Of a stretch of DNA of 64,000 bases, positions 23,710-34,423 are shown in pieces. Numbering within the stretch: position 1 is the stretch's first letter; the number at the start of each line of letters is the position of its first letter. Under the pieces are notes generated by a model. It did no database searches, was not told the DNA's origin, and saw only the letters and a list, made by a program, of their open reading frames with translations. Source of the DNA: Corynebacterium amycolatum (lineage in GTDB: Bacteria > Actinomycetota > Actinomycetes > Mycobacteriales > Mycobacteriaceae); assembly GCF_016889425.1 (NCBI RefSeq), contig NZ_CP069513.1:1116001-1180000 (forward strand), in the 5' to 3' direction. The position numbers and the translations under genes are program-made.

Positions 23710-25570
<1,861 letters not shown>

Positions 25571-26866
25571 GTGGCTACTAAAGACGGCAAGGCTGTACTC
25601 CACTACCCGGGCGGCGAGTTCGAGATGGACATCGTCAAGGCAACCGAGGGTAACGACGGTATTGCTCTGGGCAAGATGCTCCAGGAAACTGGACTGACCA
25701 CCTTCGACCCGGGCTACACCGCCACCGGTTCTACCGAGTCCAAGATCACTTACATCGACCGCGGTAACGGCATCCTGCGCTACCGCGGTTACCCGATTGA
25801 GCAGCTGGCTGAGAAGGCCACCTTCAACGAGGTTTCCTACCTGTTGATTCACGGTCACCTCCCATCTGAGGAAGAGATCGCACAGTTCAACCACGACATT
25901 CGTCACCACACCCTGCTGGACGAGGACTTCCGTCGCGCATTCAGCATCTTCCCGCGTGGCGCACACCCGATGCAGACCCTGGCTTCTTCGGTCAACATTC
26001 TGGCTTCCTACTACCAGGACGAGCTGGATCCGCTGAACGAAGAGCAGCGTAACCTGGCTGCAGTTCGCCTGATGGCTAAGGTTCCGATGCTGGCTGCATA
26101 CGCTTACCGCGCATCCAAGGGTGAGCCGTACATGTACCCGGACAACAACCTGAACGCTCGCGAGAACTTCCTGCGCATGATGTTCGGTTACCCGACCGCT
26201 GACTACGAGGTTGACCCGGTTGTGGTTGACGCTCTGGACAAGCTGCTCATCCTGCACGCTGACCACGAGCAGAACTGCTCCACCTCCACCGTCCGCATGG
26301 TCGCTTCCTCCGGCGCTTCCATGTTCGTCTCCATCGCTGCTGGTATCAACGCTCTGTCTGGCCCGCTGCACGGTGGTGCTAACCAGGCTGTTCTGGAGAT
26401 GCTCGAGGACATCCAGCAGAACCACGGTGGCGACGCTACCGAGTTCATGAACCGCGTAAAGAACAAGGAGCCGGGCGTCCGCCTGATGGGCTTCGGTCAC
26501 CGCGTCTACAAGTCCTACGACCCGCGTGCAGCTATCGCTAAGAAGACCGCTCACGACGTGCTCGAGCACCTCGGTGGCGACGAGCTGCTGGATCTGGCCA
26601 TGAAGCTGGAAGAGATTGCACTGGCTGATGACTACTTCGTCTCCCGCAAGCTCTACCCGAACGTTGACTTCTACACCGGCCTGATTTACCGCGCCATGGG
26701 CTTCCCGACGGACTTCTTCACCGTCCTGTTTGCCATCGGCCGCCTCCCGGGCTGGATTGCTCAGTTCAACGAGCAGGTCACTGACCCGGCATCGAAGATC
26801 AACCGTCCTCGCCAGATTTACACCGGCGAGACCGAGCGTGACTTCGTTCCGCGCGACCAGCGCTAA
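25571..26866 (+). CDS. gltA: Citrate synthase
   Basis: A 431-aa type II-like citrate synthase condensing acetyl-CoA and oxaloacetate at the entry of the TCA cycle. Visible motifs: HADHEQN (229-235), PLHGGAN (265-271) and FGHRVYK with catalytic His (308-314). GTG start follows AAAGGGA. Codons are strongly biased, as expected for a highly expressed gene. The bias also leaves a long stop-free frame on the other strand (25445-26569), which is not a gene. Confidence 0.97.
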   Translation: MATKDGKAVLHYPGGEFEMDIVKATEGNDGIALGKMLQETGLTTFDPGYTATGSTESKITYIDRGNGILRYRGYPIEQLAEKATFNEVSYLLIHGHLPSEEEIAQFNHDIRHHTLLDEDFRRAFSIFPRGAHPMQTLASSVNILASYYQDELDPLNEEQRNLAAVRLMAKVPMLAAYAYRASKGEPYMYPDNNLNARENFLRMMFGYPTADYEVDPVVVDALDKLLILHADHEQNCSTSTVRMVASSGASMFVSIAAGINALSGPLHGGANQAVLEMLEDIQQNHGGDATEFMNRVKNKEPGVRLMGFGHRVYKSYDPRAAIAKKTAHDVLEHLGGDELLDLAMKLEEIALADDYFVSRKLYPNVDFYTGLIYRAMGFPTDFFTVLFAIGRLPGWIAQFNEQVTDPASKINRPRQIYTGETERDFVPRDQR

Positions 26867-26939
26867 GGTTTTTGGCGATTACCGCGTAGGGGTTCCTCGC
26901 AGGTAGCTCAGCATAGAAAAGTCCAGCGTTGAAAACGCG

Positions 26940-26982
26940 AAAAGGCGCGTACTAGTCTTCGAAAGGTTGGTACGCGCCTTTT
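26940..26982 (+). terminator. Terminator of gltA
   Basis: AAAAGGCGCGTAC (26940-26952) pairs perfectly with GTACGCGCCTTTT (26970-26982), followed by ATTTTTCC. Confidence 0.9.
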
Positions 26983-27081
26983 ATTTTTCCTAGAATTTTA
27001 AGAAACCCCATTTGAGTTGGGTCCATTTAAGTTGGAATAATTGCCAGCTTTGATAAATGCCAACTGTGATAGGAGATTGTC

Positions 27082-27441
27082 TTGTCCAAGCCAGAACTCA
27101 CTGCTAAGTCCGGTCCGGCTCCGACGGAACTCGTCATCAACGACCTCACTGTCGGTGACGGCAAGGAGGCCACCCCGGGTGCTCGCGTCGAGGTCCACTA
27201 CGTGGGTGTTGACTACGAGACTGGTGAAGAGTTCGACTCTTCCTGGAACCGCGGCCAGTCCATCGAGTTCCCGCTGAACGGTCTGATTGCCGGTTGGCAG
27301 GAAGGCATTCCGGGCATGAAGGTCGGCGGTCGCCGCGAGCTGATTTGCCCGCCGGAGAAGGCTTACGGCCCGGCTGGTGCAGGACACTTCCTGTCTGGTA
27401 AGACCCTGGTCTTTGTCATCGACTTGTTGGACGTTAAGTAA
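27082..27441 (+). CDS. fkbA: FKBP-type peptidyl-prolyl isomerase
   Basis: A 119-aa cytoplasmic proline isomerase. The sequence carries the FKBP core: VEVHYVGVDYETGEEFDSSWNRG, EFPLNGLIAGWQEGI shown as VI-GW equivalents, MKVGGRREL and PPEKAYGPAG, ending LVFVIDLLDV. No signal peptide. The start is TTG 27082, preceded by AGGAG (27071-27075). It follows gltA, as in C. glutamicum. Confidence 0.92.
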   Translation: MSKPELTAKSGPAPTELVINDLTVGDGKEATPGARVEVHYVGVDYETGEEFDSSWNRGQSIEFPLNGLIAGWQEGIPGMKVGGRRELICPPEKAYGPAGAGHFLSGKTLVFVIDLLDVK

Positions 27442-27481
27442 AACTTCTCCCCGATAGTAAGGCCCCGGATCTCCAGCGGAG

Positions 27482-27552
27482 AAAGTGACTGCGTTTATGA
27501 CGCTTCAGGCGTGAAAATTTGCCCAAAAGTGCCATAAACCCAGTCACTTTCT
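27482..27552. repeat. Inverted repeat, second copy of the palindromic element
   Basis: GAAAGTGACTGCGTTTATGA (from ~27481) and CCATAAACCCAGTCACTTTC (to ~27552) are complementary at almost every base; the centre is A/T-rich. It lies between the convergent fkbA and accD3 genes and shares its arm sequence with 14165-14300. Confidence 0.65.
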
Positions 27553-27614
27553 TGCTTTCTGAGATTGGGGTGGGGCTGAAGGCCTGAACCAGGCCCAAAC
27601 CAGCCCCCGGCCCC

Positions 27615-29096
27615 CTACTCACCCAGTGCGAAGCGACGGTAGTGGTCGAAACGTTGCTCACGGCCAACGCGAGCCGGGTTCTTCTCCAGTTCCCAGAGGG
27701 CGTGCTCGATAGCGCTCAGGGCACGGCGGGGCAGTTCGGCCGGATCCGCAGGTTCGGCCACGATCTCGTCGATGACCCCGGTCTTCAGCATGGCCTCGGC
27801 GCCAACGCCCTGTTCCTCCATCATTTCTGGAGCATGCTCGGTGTCTCGGTAGATAATCGCCGAAGCACCCTCCGGCGGCAACGGAGACATCCAGGCATCG
27901 TGCATTGCCAGCACGCGGTCAGAGGGCAGCATGGCCAGCGCGCCACCACCGCAGCCCTGGCCGAGAATGAGAGACACGGTCGGGACCTTCAAGTTCACCA
28001 GCGTGGTCAAGGTGCGGGCAATCTCGCCGGCCATGGCATTTTCCTCGGCATCTTTGGTCAACTCAGCGCCGGGGGTATCAATGACCGTGACCAGCGGAAT
28101 GTTCAGGCTCTCCGCAATGCGCATCGCGCGGCGGGCAAAACGCAGCGAACCCGGCCCCATTGGGTGTGTGCCCAGCGGCGGCTGGTTATGCCGGTCCTGG
28201 GCGACCAAAATCACCGGCCGCTCACCAATCCGCGCTAGGCGAGCCCGGACCGACAGCGATTTGTGGCCATCGCCAGTGCCGGAGATTGGCACGGAGCAGT
28301 CGACAAGGGCATCGATAATATCGCCGCCACCTGGACGAGAAGTATCGCGGGTGCGCAGGATAGCTTCCCAGGTATCGCGACCATCAATGGCTGCTGCTGG
28401 CGGTGGGGTGGGTTCGCTGGGGTCTCCGTCGGCAAGCACGTCGATGGTGCGGCGGACAGCGCCGCGCAGACCTTCGAGCGGAATGATGCCGTCGATAATG
28501 CCCTGCTTGAACAGGTTCTCGGAGGTCTGAACGCCTTCGGGCATGGGTTCGCCGGTAGCGAGCTCGACGACGCGCGGGCCGAGGAAGCCGAGAAGCGCGC
28601 CGGGCTCTGCGAAAGTGAAGTGACCTGCCGACCCCCACGACGCCATGACACCGCCGGTGGTGGGATTGCGCAGGTACACCAGGAAGGGCAAGTGAGAATC
28701 CTTGTGGCGCGCCACTGCGGTGGTAATAGAGATCATGAGCGCGAACGCCGCGGTGCCCTCCTGCATGCGAGTGCCGCCCGAGGTTGGTGAGAGCAACAGC
28801 GGCAGCTGCTCCGCGGTCGCGCGCTCGATGCTGCGGATAATCCGGCGAGCGGTAGCGGTGCCGATAGAACCGCCGAGGAAGCCGAACTCAGAACAGATGA
28901 CGGCGACGCGCTTGCCGCCGACGGTGCCTTCGCCGGTGATAACGGCCTCATCGAGACCTGTTTTATCAGAGGCGCGGGACAGTGTGCCGCGGTAGGCCTC
29001 GTCGATGTCACCGTGCTCGGGCGCGCCGTCCCAGGATGTGAAACTTCCGTGGTCGAGGACGGTATCTATTACTTGTTGGGCGCTGATTCTAGCCAT
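27615..29096 (-). CDS. accD3: Acyl-CoA carboxylase carboxyltransferase AccD3
   Basis: A 493-aa carboxyltransferase with the beta-type half first and the alpha-type half second. In Corynebacterium and Mycobacterium AccD3 works with other Acc subunits in lipid synthesis, including the carboxylation linked to mycolic acids. Visible stretches: N-terminal EFGFLGGSIGTATARRI and SPTSGGTRMQEG; C-terminal LVTVIDTPGAEL and GQGCGGGALAML. It is convergent with fkbA. The start MARISAQQVID is preceded by GGAGGT about 4-9 nt upstream. Confidence 0.88.
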   Translation of the reverse strand: MARISAQQVIDTVLDHGSFTSWDGAPEHGDIDEAYRGTLSRASDKTGLDEAVITGEGTVGGKRVAVICSEFGFLGGSIGTATARRIIRSIERATAEQLPLLLSPTSGGTRMQEGTAAFALMISITTAVARHKDSHLPFLVYLRNPTTGGVMASWGSAGHFTFAEPGALLGFLGPRVVELATGEPMPEGVQTSENLFKQGIIDGIIPLEGLRGAVRRTIDVLADGDPSEPTPPPAAAIDGRDTWEAILRTRDTSRPGGGDIIDALVDCSVPISGTGDGHKSLSVRARLARIGERPVILVAQDRHNQPPLGTHPMGPGSLRFARRAMRIAESLNIPLVTVIDTPGAELTKDAEENAMAGEIARTLTTLVNLKVPTVSLILGQGCGGGALAMLPSDRVLAMHDAWMSPLPPEGASAIIYRDTEHAPEMMEEQGVGAEAMLKTGVIDEIVAEPADPAELPRRALSAIEHALWELEKNPARVGREQRFDHYRRFALGE

Positions 29097-29204
29097 ACCT
29101 CCACGGTAGTAAACAAGGGGTAAACCGGCTTAGTTGATGGTGGGCGGAAAGGGGTAGCGCTATTGTCGGAAAAAACATGTCCGCACTACCGAGGAGTCGA
29201 ACCA

Positions 29205-30191
29205 ATGCCGATTACTGAGCGCCTCACCGAGCTGGCTAATCAGCGGCCAAACGTATGTGTCGTCGGTTCCATCAACGCAGACCTGACTGTCACTGTGAAG
29301 CGCCTGCCGCATGGTGGTGAGACTATCGAGGGGAGTCCCTTGCGTATTCTGCCGGGCGGTAAGTCGGCGAATCAGGCGGCGACGGCTGGCAGGCTGGGCG
29401 CGGCCGTGGAACTGGTCGGCGCGGTCGGTTCGGATCCCAACGCACAGTTGCTGCGCGACGCGCTTACCGACGCTCACGTGGACATCTCCGCAGTTGAGAC
29501 CGTCGACTCTGCCACTGGCACAGCCATGATTGTTGTTGATGATGCGGCGGAGAATTTCATTGTCATCTCCGCTGGCGCCAATGGTGAAGTCGATGCTGAG
29601 ACGGTTCGCAGTCATGCGGACAAGATTCAGCGGGCGGGGTGCCTCGGTCTGTGTCTGGAGATTTGTGATGAGGCGGTCCTGGCCGCCGCGCAGATTGCCC
29701 ACGATGCGGGCGTGCCGGTGGTGTTCAACCTGTCGCCGATTCGGGCGGTCAGTGAGGATCTGCTCGCGCTGGTCGATGTCCTCATTGTCAATGAGCACGA
29801 ACTCGCAGCCATAATCGGCTGCGAGCGCGCGGTCGCCGGCTGCGAGCACGGTCAGTGGGACGCGGTTGGTCGCGCGCTTGCCGACGAACACGGGATTTCC
29901 ACGGCCATTGTCACACTTGGTGGGGAGGGGTCTGCGGTCCTGAGGACGTCGGAAAGCGAGGTGTCAGTCACACGCATTCCGGCGCTGCCCATCGAGGTCG
30001 TGGATACCACGGGCTGCGGTGATGCGTACATGGGCACGGTCCTCACCGCGTTGGCCGCGGGCGATGATGTGGTGACGGCAGCTCGTCTTGCGGCGGTGGT
30101 CTCGGCTCATGCGGCGACAGGCGTGGGGGCGCAGACCTCTTATGGCGAGACAGGAAAAATCGCGCAGTTTGCGGCGGACCACGGTCTATAA
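29205..30191 (+). CDS. rbsK: Ribokinase (PfkB family)
   Basis: A 328-aa sugar kinase forming ribose 5-phosphate. The N-terminal signature is VVGSINADLTVTVKRLP… GGKSANQAATAGRLGA; the C-terminal ATP/catalytic motif is DTTGCGDAYMG with catalytic Asp, where most members have GAGD. ATG 29205 follows GAGGAG by 8 nt; an in-frame TTG at 29163 would add 14 residues with no RBS. No ribose transporter is adjacent. Confidence 0.88.
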   Translation: MPITERLTELANQRPNVCVVGSINADLTVTVKRLPHGGETIEGSPLRILPGGKSANQAATAGRLGAAVELVGAVGSDPNAQLLRDALTDAHVDISAVETVDSATGTAMIVVDDAAENFIVISAGANGEVDAETVRSHADKIQRAGCLGLCLEICDEAVLAAAQIAHDAGVPVVFNLSPIRAVSEDLLALVDVLIVNEHELAAIIGCERAVAGCEHGQWDAVGRALADEHGISTAIVTLGGEGSAVLRTSESEVSVTRIPALPIEVVDTTGCGDAYMGTVLTALAAGDDVVTAARLAAVVSAHAATGVGAQTSYGETGKIAQFAADHGL

Positions 30192-30283
30192 GGTGCGCTG
30201 AGCAAACTACGCGATTGATGAGTATTCGGTTTTAGGTGACTGTGGCCGAAGGGGGCCACGCTCCTTTTTTGGCAGGGCTGGGA

Positions 30284-31549
30284 CTAGCTCTTGGCCGTTA
30301 GGGCCTTCTTCCAGCTGACCGCGGCACCGGTGCGCAGGACATTGCGCGGGTAGATCCAGGCTGCGAGTGCGATGACTGCGGCTACTCCCACAACCATGAT
30401 TAGCAGTGAGGCAACCAACTGGAGTGCGGAGAAGTTGCCAACGGCATACTGCAACGGAGCGGTGGTGATGGAAACCGGCGGAATCCACGAGGCAATCTGC
30501 ATGACGGTAGAGTCCAGCTTGCTCCAGCCAAACAGCGGAACATACATCGTAATCAGCGAGAACACCAGTACCGGCATCTGTGCGCCCTGGAAATCTTCCA
30601 TGCGGCTGACCAGTGATGCGGAGGCTGCATACAGCGCTGCGAAGAAGAAGTAACCGAGGATGAAGCACGGGACCAGCAGCCAGACTGCGGACCACGGGAC
30701 GTCGAAGCTCTCCGCCAATCCGGTAATCATGAGGGCAATTGCGGCGCTGGCGGTCAGCACACTCATCATGATGATGCCGGCCAGACCGGCGCCGAGGATC
30801 TTGCCGGCCAACAGGTGCGCCGGGCGGACTGTCGAGAGAATGATCTCGATGACGCGGGAGGACTTCTCCTCGATGACGCTGGTGGCAACTGCGCCACCGA
30901 AGACGAGGATGGCGGTCATCATGACCATCACACCGATTAGCGTGATGAGCATCGCAGGCATCTTCTCGTCTTTTGCTTCATCCAGGGATTCCACCGACAC
31001 GACTGCGCTTTGAGTCTTGGAGAAAAACTCGCCGGGGTTGATTCCGTTTTCGCTGAGCAGCATGGCTTCGTTCTGTTTCTGCAGCGACTCCTGCAGCATT
31101 GGGGCTAGCCAGGATGGGGCGTCGTCGGCAAGCAGTTTCCACGACCCTTCCCTGCCTTCTGCCGTGTCGGGGACGAGAGCGGCGTCGGCATCGCCGTCGG
31201 TGACGGCAGCGCGAGCGGCCTTGTCGTCTGCAGCGGACGTAGTCTCCAACGGTGACAGTGATGCCGTGGAAAATGCGCCGGCTGCGGCGTCCGCGTCTTC
31301 AGCGTCCTTCATTTCGGCGGTGGCGTCGGCGAGAGAGTCCGCGAACGGCGCTTCTCCGACAACCGCGATCTTGACAGCGTCATTATCGGACTTGGAAGTC
31401 ATGTAGTCGGCAACGAAGATACCGCCGACGACCGCCACTGCCATGATGATGAGCGTGATCAGCGAGCTCTTCTTCAGTAGATGCTCGCGGAGTTCGCGGA
31501 CGAAAACGGTCTTGACGGCCGTTGAGGCGTTGTAAGTGTTGGTGCTCAT
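30284..31549 (-). CDS. ABC-2 type transporter permease (NatB-like)
   Basis: A 421-aa exporter permease. One N-terminal helix (about 29-48), then a large extracytoplasmic domain of ~170 residues, then five C-terminal helices, the layout of NatB/YhaP proteins. EEKSSRVIEIILST is a typical cytoplasmic loop motif. The ATG overlaps the stop of the ATPase gene (ATGA), so translation is probably coupled. Na+ or peptide/drug efflux is possible; the substrate is not shown. Confidence 0.85.
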   Translation of the reverse strand: MSTNTYNASTAVKTVFVRELREHLLKKSSLITLIIMAVAVVGGIFVADYMTSKSDNDAVKIAVVGEAPFADSLADATAEMKDAEDADAAAGAFSTASLSPLETTSAADDKAARAAVTDGDADAALVPDTAEGREGSWKLLADDAPSWLAPMLQESLQKQNEAMLLSENGINPGEFFSKTQSAVVSVESLDEAKDEKMPAMLITLIGVMVMMTAILVFGGAVATSVIEEKSSRVIEIILSTVRPAHLLAGKILGAGLAGIIMMSVLTASAAIALMITGLAESFDVPWSAVWLLVPCFILGYFFFAALYAASASLVSRMEDFQGAQMPVLVFSLITMYVPLFGWSKLDSTVMQIASWIPPVSITTAPLQYAVGNFSALQLVASLLIMVVGVAAVIALAAWIYPRNVLRTGAAVSWKKALTAKS

Positions 31550-32451
31550 TGCTGTACGGCCTCCTGGTAGAGCTCGGTAAGTGGAATTTGCAGAGGTCCG
31601 AACGAACGGACCGTTCCCGCTGCCATTGCGCTGTGCAGCAGCTTCTGGTCGGTGTCGGCTGGGGCGTCGGAATCGAGGTGAACGACGGTGGAGCCGTGGG
31701 CCTCGCGCTCCACGCTTGTTACGCCTTCGACAGAGGCCGCCCAATCCTGGGACGCACCATCGAGCTTGACGACGAAAGCCCGTGGGCCACGTGCGCGCAG
31801 CTCATCAACGGTGCCTTCCACGAGCATGCGGCCGTCGCGGATGATGCCGACGCGGTCACACATGCGCTCGACGAGGTCGAGCTGGTGAGAGGAAAACACG
31901 ATTGGGGTGCCGCGGTCGGCGTACTCTTTGAGGACCGAGCTCATCACCTTGACCGCAACTGGGTCGAGGCCAGAGAAAGGCTCGTCGAGGACGAGTACCT
32001 CCGGGTCGTGGACGAGGGAGGCTGCCAGCTGCACGCGCTGCTGATTGCCGAGCGAGAGCGTGTCGACCTTGTCGTTGGCGCGCTCGGTGAGACCGAGGCG
32101 TGCCAACAAGTTATCGGCGTTGGACTCCGCGCGCTTGGTGGGCACACCGTGCAAGCGAGCAAAGTAGATCAGCTGCTTGCGGACTTCAGCCTTCGGGTAG
32201 AGACCGCGTTCTTCTGGCATGTAGCCAATCGTGCGGCGTAGCGAGTCATTCATCGGGGTATTGCCGATGCGCACTTCGCCTTTATCGGTGGCCAGCACGC
32301 CGAGGGCAATGCGCATGGTGGTGGTCTTGCCGGCACCGTTGGAGCCGACGAAACCGTAGATTTCTCCAGGGTTGACTTGGAAGCTCATGCCACGGAGAAC
32401 CTGCAGGTCTCCGTAGGACTTCTCAAGCCCGTCAACAATGAGGCTGTTCAT
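31546..32451 (-). CDS. ABC transporter ATP-binding protein (NatA-like)
   Basis: A 301-aa ATPase partner of the permease that follows. Walker A GSNGAGKTTT (~36-45), signature LSLGNQQR, Walker B VLVLDEPFSGLDP, and the H-loop region VFSSHQ are all present. The C-terminal ~75 residues after the ATPase core match the DUF4162-type tail of NatA proteins. RBS AAGGA. Upstream membrane-protein gene ends 65 nt before. Confidence 0.92.
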   Translation of the reverse strand: MNSLIVDGLEKSYGDLQVLRGMSFQVNPGEIYGFVGSNGAGKTTTMRIALGVLATDKGEVRIGNTPMNDSLRRTIGYMPEERGLYPKAEVRKQLIYFARLHGVPTKRAESNADNLLARLGLTERANDKVDTLSLGNQQRVQLAASLVHDPEVLVLDEPFSGLDPVAVKVMSSVLKEYADRGTPIVFSSHQLDLVERMCDRVGIIRDGRMLVEGTVDELRARGPRAFVVKLDGASQDWAASVEGVTSVEREAHGSTVVHLDSDAPADTDQKLLHSAMAAGTVRSFGPLQIPLTELYQEAVQQ

Positions 32452-32516
32452 GGTGATCCTTAGATTGAGGAGTGAAGGGCAGAGGGGAGGGGGGGAGCGT
32501 GAGATTTGGGCCCGGG

Positions 32517-33086
32517 CTAGTCGTCCCGCAGATTCCAGGCGTAGACGACGGTGGGCAGTGTGGAAATGAAAAGAAAGATGACGATGCCGAAGATTCCGAA
32601 GCTGTACGGAATGTAGTGTCCCCAGTCAGGCTGTGCGTTCAGAACATAGGTGCCCACCAGAACTAGAGCGAGGAAGGACACTAGGCCGAAGTAGAGGAAG
32701 CAGCGGTAAGTGAGTCCGCGCAGGTTCAAAATTTGTTCTTGCTGGTACTCGTCCAGTAGTGAGATGGGTGCGCTGTCAACCATGTCGACTGTGATGTTGA
32801 GGCTGGTCCAGACAAAGATCATTATGAGGGAAGTCGCGGGCCAGAACATAGAAAGCCAGTCCGGGAAAATGTTGGTCAGAGTGCCGAGAAGTGCGATGCC
32901 GCTCAGCAGCATCAGCACAAGGCACACCTCGAATGCGATGACCAGCTTCCGCCGCGCCGCCTGGTTGCGCCAATTAGTCAGCCAGCCTGACATCTGCTCG
33001 ACGCGCTTTGTGTATTTTGCTTCTCGCCGGACTTCTAGCTTCTCAAAAAAGCTCGGTGTTGCGTTTTCAGTCCGAATAGTTGGCAT
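32517..33086 (-). CDS. Four-helix membrane protein paired with an XRE regulator
   Basis: A 189-aa protein with two pairs of hydrophobic helices (about 52-72, 80-100, 132-153, 161-182). A cytoplasmic loop between the pairs carries LLDEYQQEQILNLRGLTYR, which resembles the DExQ motif seen in the membrane protein at 53117. Function unknown. RBS GAAAGGA precedes ATG 33086. It begins 2 nt after the XRE gene stop and precedes an ABC exporter on the same strand. Confidence 0.7.
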   Translation of the reverse strand: MPTIRTENATPSFFEKLEVRREAKYTKRVEQMSGWLTNWRNQAARRKLVIAFEVCLVLMLLSGIALLGTLTNIFPDWLSMFWPATSLIMIFVWTSLNITVDMVDSAPISLLDEYQQEQILNLRGLTYRCFLYFGLVSFLALVLVGTYVLNAQPDWGHYIPYSFGIFGIVIFLFISTLPTVVYAWNLRDD

Positions 33087-33088
33087 CG

Positions 33089-33352
33089 TCAGCTTTCCTT
33101 TCGGTAGAGGGCAGAGGACATGGGCTTGAATTCCTCGCGAGAAAACACTGCTTCCACGGGGAGATCGAACACTGCGCAAATGCGGAATGCCAGATCCAAG
33201 CTGGGGTAGTGGTCACCTCGCTCCAACGCGCCAATCGTTTGAGGATTGACCTCTACTTGTTTGGCTAGTTCGGCTCGGCTGAGTCCGTGTTCTGCCCGCA
33301 GCACTGAGATTCTGTTGAATATCGGTTCTTTGGGTCTAATCTTTGGGGACAC
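33089..33352 (-). CDS. XRE-family transcriptional regulator
   Basis: An 87-aa single-domain DNA-binding protein. The helix-turn-helix is clear: RAELAKQVEVNPQTIGALERG (about residues 26-46), with the family's HYPSLDLAFRICAVFDLPVEAVF following. GTG 33352 was chosen; a TACAAT -10 box lies 10 nt upstream. The palindrome TTGTATAAACACAA at 33364-33377 overlaps that -10 region and may be its own operator. It heads a four-gene set with the membrane protein and ABC exporter. Confidence 0.85.
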   Translation of the reverse strand: MSPKIRPKEPIFNRISVLRAEHGLSRAELAKQVEVNPQTIGALERGDHYPSLDLAFRICAVFDLPVEAVFSREEFKPMSSALYRKES

Positions 33353-33363
33353 ATTCCAAAGTA

Positions 33364-33377
33364 TTGTATAAACACAA
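33364..33377. promoter_or_regulatory. Candidate operator/-10 region of the XRE gene
   Basis: TTGTATAAACACAA has TTGT/ACAA arms and includes the minus-strand -10 box TACAAT-type element. Its position fits autoregulation, which is inferred only. Confidence 0.35.
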
Positions 33378-33481
33378 CGCTCCGTCAACTGTTTGCAACA
33401 AAATGAATGGCAATCACTTTTTTAAATCGCAGGTCAGCGGGGCAGAAAAAATCTAAAAAATTTTCAGCCCGTACACTTCCG

Positions 33482-33487
33482 TACACT
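33482..33487 (+). promoter_or_regulatory. -10 box of a leaderless transcript
   Basis: TACACT ends 8 nt before ATG 33496, with no ribosome binding site in between. Confidence 0.5.
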
Positions 33488-33495
33488 CGGTTGGC

Positions 33496-34362
33496 ATGAC
33501 CACACTCGATCTGAAGTACGATGCAGCGACAACCGGAATTGCCAATGTGGAAATGGTTGATGGCAACGCCATCCCGATCCTGGGGTTTGGTACTTACAAG
33601 CTCGACGATGAGCAAGCGCGCAAATCCGTGCGCTATGCCCTGGAGCTCGGATACCGTCACATCGACACCGCATCGCTCTATGGCAATGAGCGTGGGGTGG
33701 GGCAGGGTATTGCTGATGCGGTCGCTGTGAACGTCGTAAAGCGTGAAGATATCTTCGTGACCACGAAGGTCTGGAACGATGCGCAGGAGACGGCGGCGAC
33801 GCGCGAATCCGTGCAGGCATCTTTGGAGCGGCTCGGCCTTGACTATGTTGACCTGATGCTTGTGCACTGGCCGGTGGCGAAACAGGGGACGTTTGGGCAG
33901 TGCTTCGACACGCTGCTAGAGCTCAAGCGCGACGGGCTGATTTGCTCGGTTGGTGTGGCGAACTTCTACCCAGAGGTCCTCGACCAGCTCTCCGAGGTTC
34001 CGGTGGTCAACCAAATTGAGCTGCATCCGCAGTTCCCGCAGGATGAGCAGATCGCAGACGATCGCCGTCGTGGCATCGTTACGCAGGCGTGGTCGCCACT
34101 GGGGCGCGCGAAGTACTTTGAAGGTTCGCCGATTGCTGAAATCGCAGACCGCCTGGGTAAAACTCCCGCCCAAGTTGCTATCCGCTGGCACCTCCAGCGT
34201 GGCATCGTGGCCATCCCGAAGTCGGGTACGCCGTCGCGCATCAAGGAGAACTTTCAGGTCTCCGACTTTGAGCTGACCGACGAGGACATGGAGACGATTG
34301 CGTCGATGGCGCGTGCCGACGGGCGCCTGAGCGGCGACCCGCGGGTATTCGGCAATGAATAA
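33496..34362 (+). CDS. Aldo/keto reductase
   Basis: A 288-aa NADPH-dependent oxidoreductase of the 2,5-diketo-gluconate reductase type. The catalytic tetrad is visible: Asp57 (HIDTA), Tyr62 (LYGNE), Lys91 (TTKVW) and His124 (LVHWP). The C-terminal cofactor stretch AIPKSGTPSRIKEN is present. Leaderless start. Substrate cannot be predicted. Confidence 0.92.
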   Translation: MTTLDLKYDAATTGIANVEMVDGNAIPILGFGTYKLDDEQARKSVRYALELGYRHIDTASLYGNERGVGQGIADAVAVNVVKREDIFVTTKVWNDAQETAATRESVQASLERLGLDYVDLMLVHWPVAKQGTFGQCFDTLLELKRDGLICSVGVANFYPEVLDQLSEVPVVNQIELHPQFPQDEQIADDRRRGIVTQAWSPLGRAKYFEGSPIAEIADRLGKTPAQVAIRWHLQRGIVAIPKSGTPSRIKENFQVSDFELTDEDMETIASMARADGRLSGDPRVFGNE

Positions 34363-34410
34363 GCGAATTTAGAGTTGCTTATAGCCCCATCACTATTGGT
34401 GTTTCGCGGG

Positions 34411-34416
34411 TAGCCT
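34411..34416 (+). promoter_or_regulatory. -10 box of a leaderless transcript
   Basis: TAGCCT lies exactly 7 nt before ATG 34424, and no ribosome binding site is seen. Confidence 0.5.
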
Positions 34417-34423
34417 AAATGCT

